A stretch of 64,000 nt of DNA from Stercorarius parasiticus (GCA_013396915.1 VWZL01002062.1:220123-284122); one strand, 5' to 3'. Numbered from the stretch's first letter, positions 27,401 to 40,501 are shown. The notes: generated by a model not told the origin, from the sequence alone. Program-made: numbers and translations.

Positions 27401-29739
27401 GTTACTTTGCAGCAAGAACATCACCTTTGAAAGCCTTTGAATTGAAAGGAATCCAGACTTTACCAGAAGGATTAAATTTATTAAGTAGTGATTTCTTTAC
27501 TTAACATCCCAAGAAAAACATCATGCTGATTTGTATTTCCTTTCAAGAAATTAGAACCTTTTCATTTCTGGGAGTTTAAATTAAATCACGGTGTTGGACG
27601 CTAACACCATCAGAAGCCAAAATGTGCTGAAGCTGATGGGGTCCCCAGGCCCCCCAGCAGCTGCCAGTCAAGTCACCGGTAAGCCAAGTAAACAGAGCCG
27701 TGAGCACCTCCCACCGACGGGCTCCTTAGGGTGGTCTGTGCAACAAGTGCTCACCTTCAGCATCAGGGAATAGAGTCATTAAAAAGGGAGGTTGTTGCCA
27801 GTAGCCAGGAGAGAAGCTGGTGTCTGTGGTAAGAAAGAAACAAGCAAGCGAAGGTGAAATACCAAGAATGGCAATGCCTGCAGGCAGAAAGGGTGGTTTA
27901 CCCTGGGATTATTAAGCAAGTATTTCCCCAGAGAAATAATTGTCATGGATTAAGTGATTTGTAGGAATCAGTTGCTCGGTAACAGGTAGCAAGGGAAGGT
28001 TGGGTAAGGGCTGCAGAGGTGACACAAGCCGTGCGCTGGTTTCCCTCCCCAGCCCAAAGTGCCTCCCGGACGGCACAGCAGCACGCACAGCCCATTTATC
28101 GGAGGAAATTCAGAGTTCCGTGCTCCTGGGCAAGTGGCAAGGGTGGGGCTTTCCTGTGCTTACGGGCTAAGATAACTGGCATTTCTCCCCCCTTTTTTAA
28201 TTGTTGTTCTTCGTTGTTTTCTATATAATCATTATTATCATCGTAAATACGGATGTTATTCAGCTTCAGCCTGTGTTCTGGGTTTCTTCCTGTTCACCTC
28301 TGAGATATCTCTGTCTCTGTGGCTGGTTCTTTTGCACATTCTCCTCTCCCGGACACCAGGACTTCTCCAAGTGATTGTAAGCAGCCCCAGTTTGACAGAC
28401 CGCACACCCCAGTCACACATTCCTCCTGGACTTGCACACTGGAATTTACAGTTTTAAATAATGGAAGTAAACTGTATGTATTTCATATACTGCTGGAAGC
28501 GGAGATAACTCCTCTTAACTCCGTTTACCAGGCAGCCTCTGTTAGGAAGACATTTTCCATGCTACAAGTGTTTACAGCTCCTCGGGCAGAGAGAGTCAAC
28601 AGGAGGCTGCAGTCGTCATGCGTCAGTGTGCCCACATCGTGACGGTCCCTGACCTGCTGAGGTTCCTCTGTTTCTTTTTTGGGTGCCTTGTGGTTAAAGT
28701 TTGTCATCTGGTTGGTAAAACAAAAGCAGCGAAAGGCCACATCCAGTGTGCCGCGACCGTGTTGCCATCCTGTTACTGGCGCTCGGGTCCCCTGCAGAAG
28801 AGCCATCGGTGCCGCTGGCAGGACGCGAGCAGGGCTTTGCTCAGCGTCGACCCAGCAGTCACCTCCTCGGCTGCCGATGCCTGTGATTCCTTTAGCCTTT
28901 GCTTATCGTTTCTTCTGCTGCTTCTGCCTCACACATGGACTTTTCCATTCATCCTGCATTCGTATCAGTCTAAACATTTCCATCACAAATCTCCGCATGC
29001 CGTAACGCATGCTGTAAATTACTGCACAACAGAAAAAAAGGCTTACATAGGGGCAGGAGATGTGTTATTTTCAACTCTGTGACCTCCAGTACACTATAAG
29101 GATGCTTCAGGCTAACCAAAACCAAACCTAGCCAAACCAGTTCAAACGTCAGTGTGAACACAACTTTCAATTTTCTCTAAAACATTTAAACTTATTTAAG
29201 ATAAACCCAAACAGTCCCAGTTTAAACCAAAACCAGCCTTTCTCAGGGCAGTCAGTGGAAAGCCGTGAACTGCAGCCCACTGAGAGCGTGGGGAGGCTGC
29301 TGTCGAGATCTGTCTCTCTCTGCTGCGGCTGTAACAGCAGCATCACCACCGCCAGCGCTCGCCCCATCGGCCAGCCTGGGGGCTGCGAGCTGCTGCTGCC
29401 TGCAGGGCTTGGACCGAGGTTTCTCTGCAAGAACAATCCAAGAGAGATCCATGAAGAGACTGTACAAATTACAATGTCTCTGTGGCCTGACGACGAAACC
29501 TCTTGCAAAGACACTCTTTTTGATAGAGGCACTTAACTAACTGACACACCATGAAGATTTGAAATGTACTTGAGCGATTAAAACAGTGAAGGGAAGTCTG
29601 AAATCTTTGTGGCAACATATTTAAATATGTTTTTGGCTCCGGTGTCAAAACAAACAGAGTTTCATGCCTGGTGAGAGCTAATAGCAATTATTTTTCCTGG
29701 ACTGAATTAAGAACCTGTCTATTGGTACTGACCGACCAC
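21401..29739. other. Intergenic region between septin promoter and CLDN5
   Basis: I find no exon chain, RNA gene or recognisable repeat family here. Base composition is mixed, with somewhat GC-richer patches near 25880-26030, 27030-27190, 28020-28150 and 29260-29420. Open frames are short or unrelated to families I know; the longest, 28618-29082 (+), has no recognisable domain. A small direct duplication lies at 26830-26854. The stretch could hold regulatory elements for CLDN5 or the septin, but nothing specific is visible. Confidence 0.6.
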
Positions 29740-29901
29740 AGAATCTGCTTGGGTGGGAAGGGACCATTAAAGGCCATCTAGTCCAACTGCCTGCCGTGAG
29801 CAGGAACACCTCCAACTAGACCAGGTTGCTCAGAGCCCCGTGCAACCTGGCCTGGAATGTTTCCAGGGATGGGGCACCTCCCACCTCTCTGGGCAACCTG
29901 G
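29740..29901 (-). mobile_element. CR1 LINE 3' end fragment
   Basis: The sequence carries the familiar avian CR1 tail in reverse orientation. It begins with an AGAATC remnant, followed by GGGTGGGAAGGGACC, CCATCTAGTCC, a GAGCAGG block, CTAGACCAGGTTGCTCAGAG, CAACCTGGCCTGGAA, CCAGGGATGGGGCACCTCCC and CTCTGGGCAACCTG. The element's 3' end is therefore at the left, so it lies on the minus strand, with 5' truncation as usual. It stops exactly at an ambiguous base at 29902, beyond which CR1 similarity is lost. It is diverged and has no coding capacity. Confidence 0.92.
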
Positions 29902-29902
29902 N

Positions 29903-30256
29903 GATACAAATGATGTGCAGATCCCATATTCAAAGCCCTTCCCTTCTCAGGGCGGTTCCTAAGTTTGCCCTCGCAGCGTGCAAGAGGCAGACATGCGGGT
30001 CAAGTCTGGTTTTGGGAAATGATCGATTAAGGCCGCATCGATATGTATCATACCTCTGAAGGTATGGCTGCGGACTTTATCGATGAATAGGATACAGGCA
30101 GCAGGCGAGAGCGGGGCGGGGGGGGAGCGCGGCGGGGACGGGGAGGGGGAGAATCCCCGAGTGCTGCCGCCCACCGGTGGCCGTGCCNTGCCCGGTGGCG
30201 AGCGGTGCAGAAACGGAGGCTTCAGTGGGGACAGCGGCATTGTCATCAACATTATC
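29903..30256 (+). promoter_or_regulatory. CLDN5: CLDN5 upstream region (probable promoter and 5' UTR)
   Basis: A moderately AT-rich segment holds three ATCGAT palindromes (30022-30027, 30037-30042, 30079-30084). It gives way to a GC-rich stretch with a GC box around 30113-30124 and then the CLDN5 start codon. There is an ambiguous base at 30188. The transcription start cannot be fixed from sequence. The reading frame is open back to an ATG at 30083. Confidence 0.5.
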
Positions 30257-30907
30257 ATGACTTCGGCGGCGCTGGAGATTTTGGGGCTGGGGTTGGGCAT
30301 CCTGGGGTGGGTGGGGGTGATCCTGGCTTGTGGGTTGCCCATGTGGCAAGTGTCGGCTTTCATCGAAGCGAACATCGTGGTGGCTCAGACCATCTGGGAA
30401 GGGCTGTGGATGAACTGCGTGTACGAGAGCACGGGGCAGATGCAGTGCAAGGTGTACGACTCCATCCTGGCACTGCCGGCCGAGGTGCAGGCAGGTCGGG
30501 CGCTGACTGTCCTCGTGGCATTGCTGGGGCTGGTGGCCCTGATGGTGACCGTGGTGGGCGCCCAGTGCACCAACTGCATCCGACCCGGCAAGGTGAAGTC
30601 CCGCATCGTGATCGCCGGCGGGGCCATCTATATCCTCTGTGGGGTCCTCGTCCTTGTCCCGCTCTGCTGGTTCGCCAACATCATCATCAGGGACTTCTAC
30701 GACCCCACGGTGCCGACCTCCAAGAAGCGGGAGATGGGGGCCGCGCTCTACATCGGCTGGGCAGCCACGGCCCTGCTGCTCTTCGGGGGCTGCCTCATCT
30801 GCTGCTGCTCCTGCTCCCAGCGCGACGAGACCTCCTTCCCGGTCAAGTACTCCGCGCCGCGGCGACCCACCTCTAACGGCGAGTATGATAAGAAGAACTA
30901 CGTCTGA
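30257..30907 (+). CDS. CLDN5: Claudin-5, tight-junction membrane protein, single coding exon
   Basis: Claudin-5 forms paracellular tight-junction strands, chiefly in vascular endothelium including the blood-brain barrier. The 216-residue product has the PMP22/claudin layout. TM1 is about 8-28. The first extracellular loop carries W30, the GLW signature at 49-51 and the paired cysteines C54 and C64. TM2 is about 82-102 and TM3 about 118-140. The second loop has RDFYDP (145-150, including F147 and Y148), and TM4 is about 161-183, followed by a cysteine-rich juxtamembrane stretch. The tail [28 protein letters not shown] end (given here only by its features: YSAPRRP, DKK and the terminal PDZ-binding YV) identifies claudin-5 rather than claudin-3 or -4. 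The start has A at -3 and matches the length of known bird claudin-5. The frame is also open for 58 codons upstream. Absence of introns in the coding region is normal for CLDN5. Confidence 0.97.
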   Translation: MTSAALEILGLGLGILGWVGVILACGLPMWQVSAFIEANIVVAQTIWEGLWMNCVYESTGQMQCKVYDSILALPAEVQAGRALTVLVALLGLVALMVTVVGAQCTNCIRPGKVKSRIVIAGGAIYILCGVLVLVPLCWFANIIIRDFYDPTVPTSKKREMGAALYIGWAATALLLFGGCLICCCSCSQRDETSFPVKYSAPRRPTSNGEYDKKNYV

Positions 30908-33590
30908 GCGGGGCGGCCCCGCTCCCCGGCCGGCGGGGACGCGGGCGGGCGGCTGCAGCGCTGCCCTGCCTTGAGNGAGGAGCCCGGGCGAGCCGGCCCC
31001 GCCGGCTCCCCCGCAGCCCCCGGCCCGCCGCCGGCGGAGCTGCCGGTCCTTTGCCGCCGGGCCTGCACTGTCGCCGAGGAGGAGCTGCCCTTCATCCTTG
31101 TCTCTCCTGAAAACCTGCATCTGGCTTTTCCCGCTGGGACTTTCACTGGTTGGGGGCTTTTTTTGTTCTTCTATTTGGGCAACTAAACTAGGGGTTCTCT
31201 CTAAAGCATGACACTAACTTGGGCCTTCATCCCGCAGGCAGTTAACTCTTTGGAGAAGGGTATTTGATTTTCTTCGGTTATTTCAGTCCCTCAGAGAAGT
31301 GCATTGCTCTGTGTATCTTTGAGACCTTCGAAAGAGATTTCGGGTGGTTGCTGTCGTTTAGTGGAGTACAAGCCAGATTGTACTAGGTTGCCCCTTAAGG
31401 TTCTTCATCCCTTCTCCTTCATCAGCTCCTGTTCTGTTTTTACTTGAATACGAACTCATTGCCAGAATTCCTGGAGGACTAGATTCAGAGACCCAGGAGA
31501 TCTTTGCATGTCCTGGCTCCAGCGGGGCATCCCCTGCATCCTCTCATCTGCACTATGGGGACCAGGAACAGACAAACTGCTGCAGGTGTCGGTGGCTGGG
31601 GTACGGACGGCTCTCATGGCCTTCCCGCTTGCTGCCAGTTTTGAATTGGGTGTTCTTTTGGACCTGCACTTGGTTGGCTCCCCACCATAATTTTAACACG
31701 TGCTTTCCTTCATGTACCAAATCAGGCAAAGAAATTGCTAGAATTTTACCAAATATCTTGGCTGAGACTTTATGCAGGCTAATCGGGAGATGTGAAGTCA
31801 TGGGTCTCGCAGCTCCTCCGTATTGCCCTGGTAACACTCTGCAGACTGGAAGGAAGATGCCCTGGGCAACATAACTCCCATTTCCTGAGCTCAACACCTG
31901 CTAAACTTCGCCACAGCCTGGAATATCAGCATACACCTCTCCATTTCACGCTGCAGAGACAAACTGTTTGTACAGAAGGGGTTAGGGGGTGGTGCGTTAT
32001 GCTTCCATGCAAATTACTTGTACTTTTAAATCAAGACAGAACTCTGCTACAGACTGTGGCAGCGTCTGTATCGCCATAAGGAGATTTCTGCCAACTATTA
32101 GTGAGGAAGCTTGCTGTGCGTGTTCCTCAGAGCAGCTCTGCGACCTCATGGGTGCCGCCGAGCCGGGCGGTGGCACTGCGCACACCGCACCTGGGCAGCA
32201 GCTGCTCCGGCGCCGAGACTGACGGACTGAGCGGAACCATGGGCTTAGGGCAGATTTACACCGACTGCGTTCCTGCTTCGCTTAGCAAATTTGCAACCCC
32301 AGCAGTACCAATAGTACACAGACCAGAATGAGAGACTAAGCCTTGTGCCTGCCAACACTGCTGTTGAACACTGAGCACACGATTTACCCTTTTAAAAATA
32401 ACTGCTTTCCTCTTTAAACATGCAGGGTCTGAGCCCATCGGACAACACAAAAGCGGAGCAATACCTCTAGAACTACTTTTGTTCTATAAAGAGGTGCAGT
32501 TCTTACACCACCTGCATTTAAATAAAGGTATAATATTGTTGTTATGATGTGAGATGTAGTTTTGGTACAAGAATGAAATATTCTGTATTTCATCATTGCA
32601 ACTTTTTTTTAAACAGTGTAACCTTGTAAACTGTAAATGTATTTAAATGCATATATTTTGCAAGAAATCTACCAAAGTTGGCTTGTTACGTGGTTCGGTG
32701 CCTTTATTTTTTTCATGATTACTTTTTAGTTTAAATGATAGTGTCCAACTGTATTTGCCACCCAGCGCACAGACACGCCACGCCCTCACTCAGCCCTCTT
32801 GTGCCTAGCAAGCGAGTCAGCAGGTATTAGCCCAAATCCTGTCCCTCGCTCCCTTTTGTCTCAAATTAAAGAATGGAGAACAACCCCCCCGGCAGAGGCG
32901 CCTGTGCGTGTCTCTGCTGCAGAGCCTTCAGGAGCGCGGCAGGATCTGGGCTCTGACCAAAAAATGGAATCTTTCTGGGCAGTCCATCACTAGTGTTTAA
33001 AATCAAACCAGAACCAGTGTCTTGGGGCGAGGGAGGGAGACCCACACCTTAGAAGGGAATATTTTTTAACAAGCCAAACCCCTTGGTAGGTAGCTCTGTG
33101 TGGCAGCAGGGCTGGGTCCACTCGATAACCGAAATCTGAAACAATTCCACAAGGAGACCTCTTGGAAGAAGCCAGCGCTAACCGTGTATGTTCTATTAAA
33201 CACAGCATCATCCTACCCCAGCCAGAACTCGCTGCCGGTGTAACAAGCTGTTGCAGAGGTCGGTGGGGCAGCGCCCAGCAATACTAGAAGGAAGTGGGGC
33301 CCATTTTAAAAAATATTTTTATATTTAATCTCATCCTTCAGTACACTTACTTATTGCTGTGCTTTATAAAATAACCCAGAGACCGCTGTTACTGACATCA
33401 CTGGCTTCAGGGTAGAAGTCTTAAGTTGGTTTTTGCTCTGTTTTGTTCTCCAAGAGCAGAGACCTAGTCCTGAACGTTAAGACTTGGAAGTGCTCAGGAT
33501 CAGGCTTGAACCTCATCCCAATGAACAGAGAAATCTATAGCACTTGTTTACTATTTTTATTTTGTATTTATGATTTCACATAAAAATAAA
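30908..33590 (+). other. CLDN5: CLDN5 3' UTR and downstream sequence
   Basis: The first 130 nt after the stop are extremely GC-rich and contain an ambiguous base at 30976. The rest is unique, increasingly AT-rich sequence without a supportable ORF. Canonical AATAAA hexamers on the plus strand occur at 32521-32526 and 33585-33590, and either could end the transcript. The UTR boundary is inferred, not seen. Confidence 0.45.
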
Positions 33591-36500
33591 ACCATCTAAA
33601 CCCACCCCTGAACAGGGCTGCTGTTTTCTGTGAAGGGCATTGGATAGTTTGGGCCGGGCAGGCGGGGGGTGGCATCGGTGCCCAAAGGGCAGCTGGGTCC
33701 CCCCGGGGAGGAGGGACGGGACGGGCCCGCGCCCGCAGCAGCATCTGGGCGCTGCGCTGGAGCCCAGACAAAAGAGCAAGCAGCCGCAGTCAGTCTTGTG
33801 ATGCGAGCACATTAGGAAGCGGACTGTGAGCCCAAACTATTTTGAGAACAGCTCCTAGCATGAAGCTCTTTAAGCTTGCCATTCCTACACATTGAAACTA
33901 AAAGGAAGAAAAATCTCACCACGGCTTGGATCAGCCCCAAGCTGACCTGATACCCTAATCCTTTCTGCCCCTTGGGTTTTGTAAAAACTACATTCAAGCT
34001 GGGGGGAAAAACATTTTCACAGTTGCACCAGAACAGAACCTGTGAAAAAATGGCTGTTAATGAAACTGCAGAGGCTAATTGCTAGTGGGGACATTCGCCT
34101 GAGGTACATGACTCCCAGGGAGGTCTTTCAATATTTTGCAGATTTTTTTTTTTTTTTTGCAAGATTTTCTGAACAAACTATTGCTTTAAAAATGAAGAAA
34201 AAACATCTTCAAAGACTTCATTTTCCAGCATTCTTGCCAGCTGGGTTGAGATTAACAAAAGCTCCTTGCCACCCTCCCATTGCTATGCACATGCTGAGCT
34301 GGAAAAAGGGTGTCTGCCGGCTTGGCCTTTGTCCTGCTAAACGAACCATTTCAGAGTTATGAATTTGAAAGTAACCTGCAGTTCATACCCTGCAAATCTG
34401 GTTAGATCCTGTCTGTGCACAGAAGGGAAATGCACCAGGCAGAGGGGAAAGGAAGCTCAATCAGTCACGTTTGCTGCAGGATGTTTAAGGAAATATTTCC
34501 TTTTCCTGCACAAAGATGTTTGTTGGGCATCTGCTCTTTGGAACAGACTGAAACATTTTACTCTTGGAGCAAGAAACCAGTGTAACTCCAGATTTTTATT
34601 TATAAATCTATTCCCTGATCAAACATGCAAGGAATTTGTTCTTTTTCCTTGGCCATCTTTCAAACCACAAATGCAGGTAAATAGTCTCTTAAACCTACTT
34701 TCCTCGAACCGAGACTGGTCCACACATCCGTAACGCTGAATGAGAATCCTGCCTCTCAGAAGCCAGACGCCACATAAAAGTGCCGTGTTCATGCATATAT
34801 TCAGCAATCCATCCATGCAATATTCACCATCAGATGATACCCACAATGCAGCCTATTTTTGTTCTGTATACTAAAGAAGAAAATAAGTAAGTACACGCGT
34901 TTGAGCATTTGCTGTTGTAAATTTGCTTGGTAAGACACAGCAAATATTTCTGCTGGATTAGGTTCCTTGAGAGATAGGAGGTGAATTCCCTTTTCGGGTC
35001 AAATATTGCATTTGTTTTACCCATAGACTGATTGCGATAGGATAAATCATTCCAAAAGCAGAGCCTCAAGGGGGCCTCATATTTATATGTTGGAAGTAAC
35101 TGAGTTCTATCGTTCTTTTTTTGATCAGACCTTTGTGCGTGTCTGTGTGTGTGACTGCTCCAGCCTGGTCCTTGCCGATTCCCTGCAGGAACGGGCTGTC
35201 TGTCACTAAAGCCCCTTCTTCTTCCTACCACAACCTTCAGTTACAAGAAAAGGACAATTTCAACCACTGCGTCACTGATAAAACCTCCCATGGCAACAGT
35301 GAAGGCTTTACAGTTGCTTGGCTACACAAGCCTTGCTTCACCTTTTCTTTTTCTTAAACACCGATTGAGACGTTCTGCCATGAATCAACTTAACAGTGTC
35401 CTTTGTCTGTGGCATTTGGGGATTTTGTGTACAACACTGAGCTTCCCCCTCCTTCCAAAGCTCACCCTGCAGCTTCAACCCAAAATCTGGCAAGGAAAGG
35501 TGGCGAGTAGTGGGAGTTAGTGGGGAAGCACGTGTTATGTGGAAGGCATGTGCCCAGGGCTTGTGCCATTCTCCTCCTCATGCTGGTCTCCAGCTGTGCC
35601 CCGGCCACTCCTGCCTTGCCCCGAGGTACAGCGGTGCTGCACCAAAGCCTGCACGTACTGCCTGGGGCTCGGGTTGGGGGTCACCCCAAGGGACTGGGGA
35701 CGCAGAAGGTGTGCCAAGCCTGTCCCATAGAAATGGCAAAGCAATTGCCATAGCTGATCAGACATGTTATCACCTTGATCACTTCAATGCACAGTCACAA
35801 ACGTCCCCTCTGCCCCATATTCATCCATGCACACCCAGGCAGATTCACGTAGTCCTTTACAGGTTTGTAAAATAAATGCATTACTGAACATCCATATTTT
35901 GCCAGACACCTGAACTGGGTAGATCCTACAGTCACTCTCACCAGTGCCTCTTAAATAAGCTCGGGATAATGGGGGAGTACATCACACAAGCTTTACCACT
36001 TCTAATGAGAAAATACTCGTCAGTAAGAGTCTGGTTTAAAAGTTCTCTAGAAAAACCAGTGTATCAATGAGCTTGCATGCTAAGCAGCCTGAATATAATT
36101 AACCGATGCATTTACAGAGCTACTGGCTTTAGCTTTTTGTTTTGAGAGCAATGGGATCATACAACATGGGGAACTGTACGTACAGCATTGATATTCTTAA
36201 ATCAAAGGAAGAGTGAGCCTTGAAACAACTATCTAGTTGGTTTGGTTTCAGTCTACAAAAGGAAGAAAAACAAACACACCTCACTCCATGACCAACAGAG
36301 TTGTCAACAAGGCACAGCAATCTCAGGACGTTAATACAGGGAAGGAAATGAAGAGAAGACCTCCAACACCCAGGACAGAACAGCACAAAAGGACTTTGCC
36401 CAACTAGAAAACCAGGCAGAAAATAAAATAAACTGCATCTTGTACTGTGAGCCTCCTCAGAGTACCTTGAATGGTAGAAGCCATTCCCGTTGACTAACGC

Positions 36501-39500
36501 CCCGGCAGCAGCTGGCGGAGCTCTCACAGCAGGCAGATGTTCCTGAAGCCCCGAGGTGTCAGTCACACAGGTTGCCATTTCTTTTGGAAAAAATATGCTG
36601 AGTTTAGACAGGCTGAGTGCCTCGGTGCTATCACGTAGGCAATAGCCGTGGATCCATTCCTTCCTACGCCTCAGCCCCAAGTCCAGGGAGCTTCCCTTCT
36701 GGTGGGTCCTGCAGGCTGCACCAGCCAGGCTGAGCGTGCTCTGGTCTACACAAATGTAACAGATGAGATGAAGCCAGTTCGTGTTTATTTACAGTGGAGA
36801 ACAAAAGTAAATGTTTAAAATAGCTGATTTTTACAGGCAAACAACAGATAACCCTCTCAGAAGTGACTCTGATGCAATGAGCAAGAGCTGTGAACTCTGT
36901 GCCAGTTGTAAAATCGCTGTGCATCACTCATCACTGGCTAAGTCCCCCAAGGAGGTAAGCTACACATCTGCAAATTTTAGGTTTTGGCATCTTATAGCAC
37001 CATCTGTGCTGGCTGTGGGATTTATTTTTTTTTTTAGATGAGCAGAAGATTTTCATGGGTTAAACAAATGCACCAAAAGCTAGGAAATGCACAAAAACAA
37101 GTCCTACAATGACAGTTTTAATCCGGTAGCAAAAATAGTTTGCAATGTTAAATGTGTTTTGGATTCCAGCTGTGTATGTTCCTGAAGTTTCAGCCAACCA
37201 GGTTAGCTGACAGGTCTGAGGGACATTCATCGTGATGGCACGCCAGGTGCTATGGCAATTAATCTGATTGTACGTGGGTACCCACGGGCTCTGGTCCCAC
37301 TCTCAAACGCACTGTGCCCCGCATCGATTCCCCTCTGTTACACACATACATAACTCATTAGCATTAACGGCGCTTGTAATCAGAGCACTCCCACAGAAGG
37401 TTAAACCGTAACAGAATTTAGGCTCAGGCCTAAATCCTGAGATCACTCAGGAAAGAATAATAGGCAATCCTTGACAAGAGCATATGTGAAGCCTCAACGT
37501 GGTAGGATTCAGTTTCAATACAGCTTCACATATTTGAAGGATCGGGGCAAAAAACAACGATCGCAAATCTTATCAGCTCTAACAAGTGCCTAGCACGGCA
37601 GAATTCTTGCTCTATGTATATTTTTAGGTTACTTTTCCAGTTATAATGTTCTGTCCTTACTGTATATCTTTTGTTAGAATTAGGATATCTGCTGCAGCAG
37701 CCTGGATAACCTTTAGCCTGAGCTACAAAACCTTTAACAGTTTCCAATTATAACAGCAATCTTTCATTCTATAATACAAATAAACCCAAGTGTTATCTCA
37801 ACACAGAAGACTCACATGAATACCCAATGACTGCAGAATGATTTCAACATTTTTTTTCTCTATAATTTCCTGCTATTATTTCGTTGGAGGTGACTGCCAA
37901 GATCCAAGCAACATAATACATTTCACTGTTTACATCTACTTTATTTTTGTTATACTGTTGACATTTAAAAATGTTGACATGCAAGACTGAAGTTTTAAAA
38001 ATTTAACATCTACTCTGAATCCCATTATGTTCTTGGACGCCCAAATTATTTTTCAACTCTCCCATTCTCTCCTGATTTTATTGTCTTATCCAGTTGAGAA
38101 TGTCTGTGCACCCCACTACCTGCCAATTTTAGAAAATTCTTAACTCCCACCGCTTTATGTGCAGCATGTGCCATGGAAGAGGAGTTTCTGCCTGTTCAAA
38201 AAGGTGTGAGACACATTAATAAGCATAGCTTTTCGGAACTATGGAAATAGTTTCCCTATAAATGTAATCTTAGTCTACTGTAACAATGTGGATTGAGCAC
38301 CCTTTTAGAGAAAGAGTTAAGTTGCACTGGGTGGTATAGCAAGAACCTAAACAAAGGCACTGTTAAAACAGTTGTTCTGCAGCAATACCTTCCGGGAAAA
38401 TCCAGTATCTAATACCATACTGAGAGTGTAGGGGTAAAATGCTGTCATTTGAATACCATGGAAAAGAGACCTCTTGTCTGCTTGGGGTTATTAATGACCA
38501 CAGCTACTCAAGACATCCATATCACCATTACAGCGTCCCTCCTAAAAGGGAAGCTATTATCCATGGCATCCTGCCCAGATTCCTCCAGAGCTGATTACAT
38601 TCTTCATAACCTGCACCTTCAGTTGAGTACAGCAAGCTTGACTTCATACCTGGATGGCTGCATGGGCTCATTTCGCGCTCTGAAGCAGTTACCGCTCTCT
38701 GTCCTAAAGGCTGATCAGCAGTGGTGGGAGGAGCGATCCCTTTGTCTCCTGCCTCTCACACGATTGTAGATTTTACTGCAAAATGCATTCACAGCCTTGC
38801 AGCGATGGCCCTTTGGTAGATTGCAATGCTGGTCTTGAGCTCCACTGGTGGGCACAAAACAAGTCCCCAGGAAAGGCAGGGTGGGAGAGGGCAGTAAACT
38901 GTCAGACAATGTTTTTTCCCCTTGACAGCATTACTGAAGTCTGAGCCACGTCACAACATGGAACTGAGAATTTCAGTTTTAGCACCTGTTGCTACACAGG
39001 CATTTGTATTATGAGGAATAAGGACAACTGCAATCCTTCTCCTGAACCAAAATGTCTTAGACCTGTCCTGACCCGATATTGCATTTTGTCCCTCCTCTAA
39101 GGAAAGGATGGAGATGGGCACATCAGACACACGTGCAGACCAGGCACCTCAACAACCCTGGAAAAATCTAGAACCACAAGAACGAAGAAGGCTACAGAGA
39201 AGGCTCCAGACAGAACTGAAGCACAATCATCTCAGAAAAGACATAACAGCAAGCCAAGCACACAAAGGATGAAACACAGTGAAATGAGTATTTTAGAGAT
39301 CAGTCATGGATGAGCCACACGGCTCCGTCCCCTCCCTTGCACTGGCACACATGGTGTGAGGAGTGGACTGGTCAAGGAGACCGAGCTAGCTGAGAACAAA
39401 CCCAGCAGAAAAATAAGCCCTGGTTTTCTTTGTCTAGCTACCGTCTCACTGCTCACACTGGGACATGGGCAGGCAGGACACAGGAGCATTTAAACTGCTG

Positions 39501-40479
39501 TGAAACCTCACTTTTTGACCTTGCAAGTGAGTCTGAATCAAACAGAGAGGTCTTAACTCTTAATAGATGAATAAAAAGAAAGAGGAAGGACACAATGAAA
39601 GTGCTTTATAATGAGCGAAGGTGGGATAAGATACCACCTCGCTGTAGGCACCAAACTGAGTGAAACCTCCCCCTGAGGTGTCAGTGAAAGTACAGACATT
39701 GTGCACTGCCAAAGGGTTAACAGAAACGAGACTCTGGAAACGGAAATTAACATATCCAGGGCAGAAGCAAAAACTAAGGAGCTCATGCAACTTAAAATGT
39801 AGGACTAAGATTAATGTGTTTCAGAAAACCTAAAATTCCCCAAGGTGAAGGTAAAACAGGAAGGTGGGTTTTTTAACAAATAGACTAGAAAATAGCATAC
39901 ATAACACCTGTATAGGTAAGGGGGTGCGTGTCCTGGACAACTAGAGGTCTCTAAGATTGATCTCAGCAACATACAAGTTCTTTTTGTTCTAAAAACAAGA
40001 GGATAGAATTAATATGCATGATTGGACACTGGATAAAAACCAGCCCAAGTTACCAAATATAGATTGCATCCGATGCAACGTGACACTGCTCACCTAATAA
40101 CTAATTGATCTGTCATGGTAACGTCCTTTTAGGTCTCCCTGTCCGTTTGAGTCAGAGGCACTCTCTCTAACACCCACCCTGCTAAAGGGAGAAGGTGAGA
40201 CAAGGAGGAAATAAAAACAGTTTCAGGCTGAATGAAATAAAATACCACAAAAATGTGCTGAATAACAAAAAAATGAGGGGTCATCACATTTTTTTCTTAA
40301 GGGCTGTAATCAGGGAGGAGGAGGAGGTGTAGCGATTCTTAAGGAGTTTCTGCCAAGTCAATGCAGAACTCTTGGAGCCACGTACAGTATTGCTATCTTC
40401 GAAAGGTTGAGACAAGATACCCTTTCTAAAAAGGGGACATTTATTGGTTATTTGGAGATAGTGGAACAGCTGAGTAAGC

Positions 40480-40501
40480 ATGTACATACATATGTACATG
40501 G
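40480..40501. repeat. Perfect 10-bp inverted repeat
   Basis: CATGTACATA and its reverse complement are separated by two bases. This is a near-palindrome able to form a short cruciform, in otherwise unremarkable intergenic sequence. Confidence 0.9.

Noticed and set aside
28618..29082. 154-codon plus-strand ORF between septin and CLDN5
   Set aside because: No family resemblance, overlaps another open frame on the same strand, and the hydrophobic stretch alone is not evidence of a gene.
30077..31120. 347-codon minus-strand open frame and other frames over CLDN5
   Set aside because: They are antisense or out-of-frame shadows of the GC-rich CLDN5 coding region and carry ambiguous bases.
39880..40200. 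Possible old LTR-like segment
   Set aside because: No paired terminal repeats, primer-binding site or coding remnants could be found; nothing beyond a vague compositional impression.
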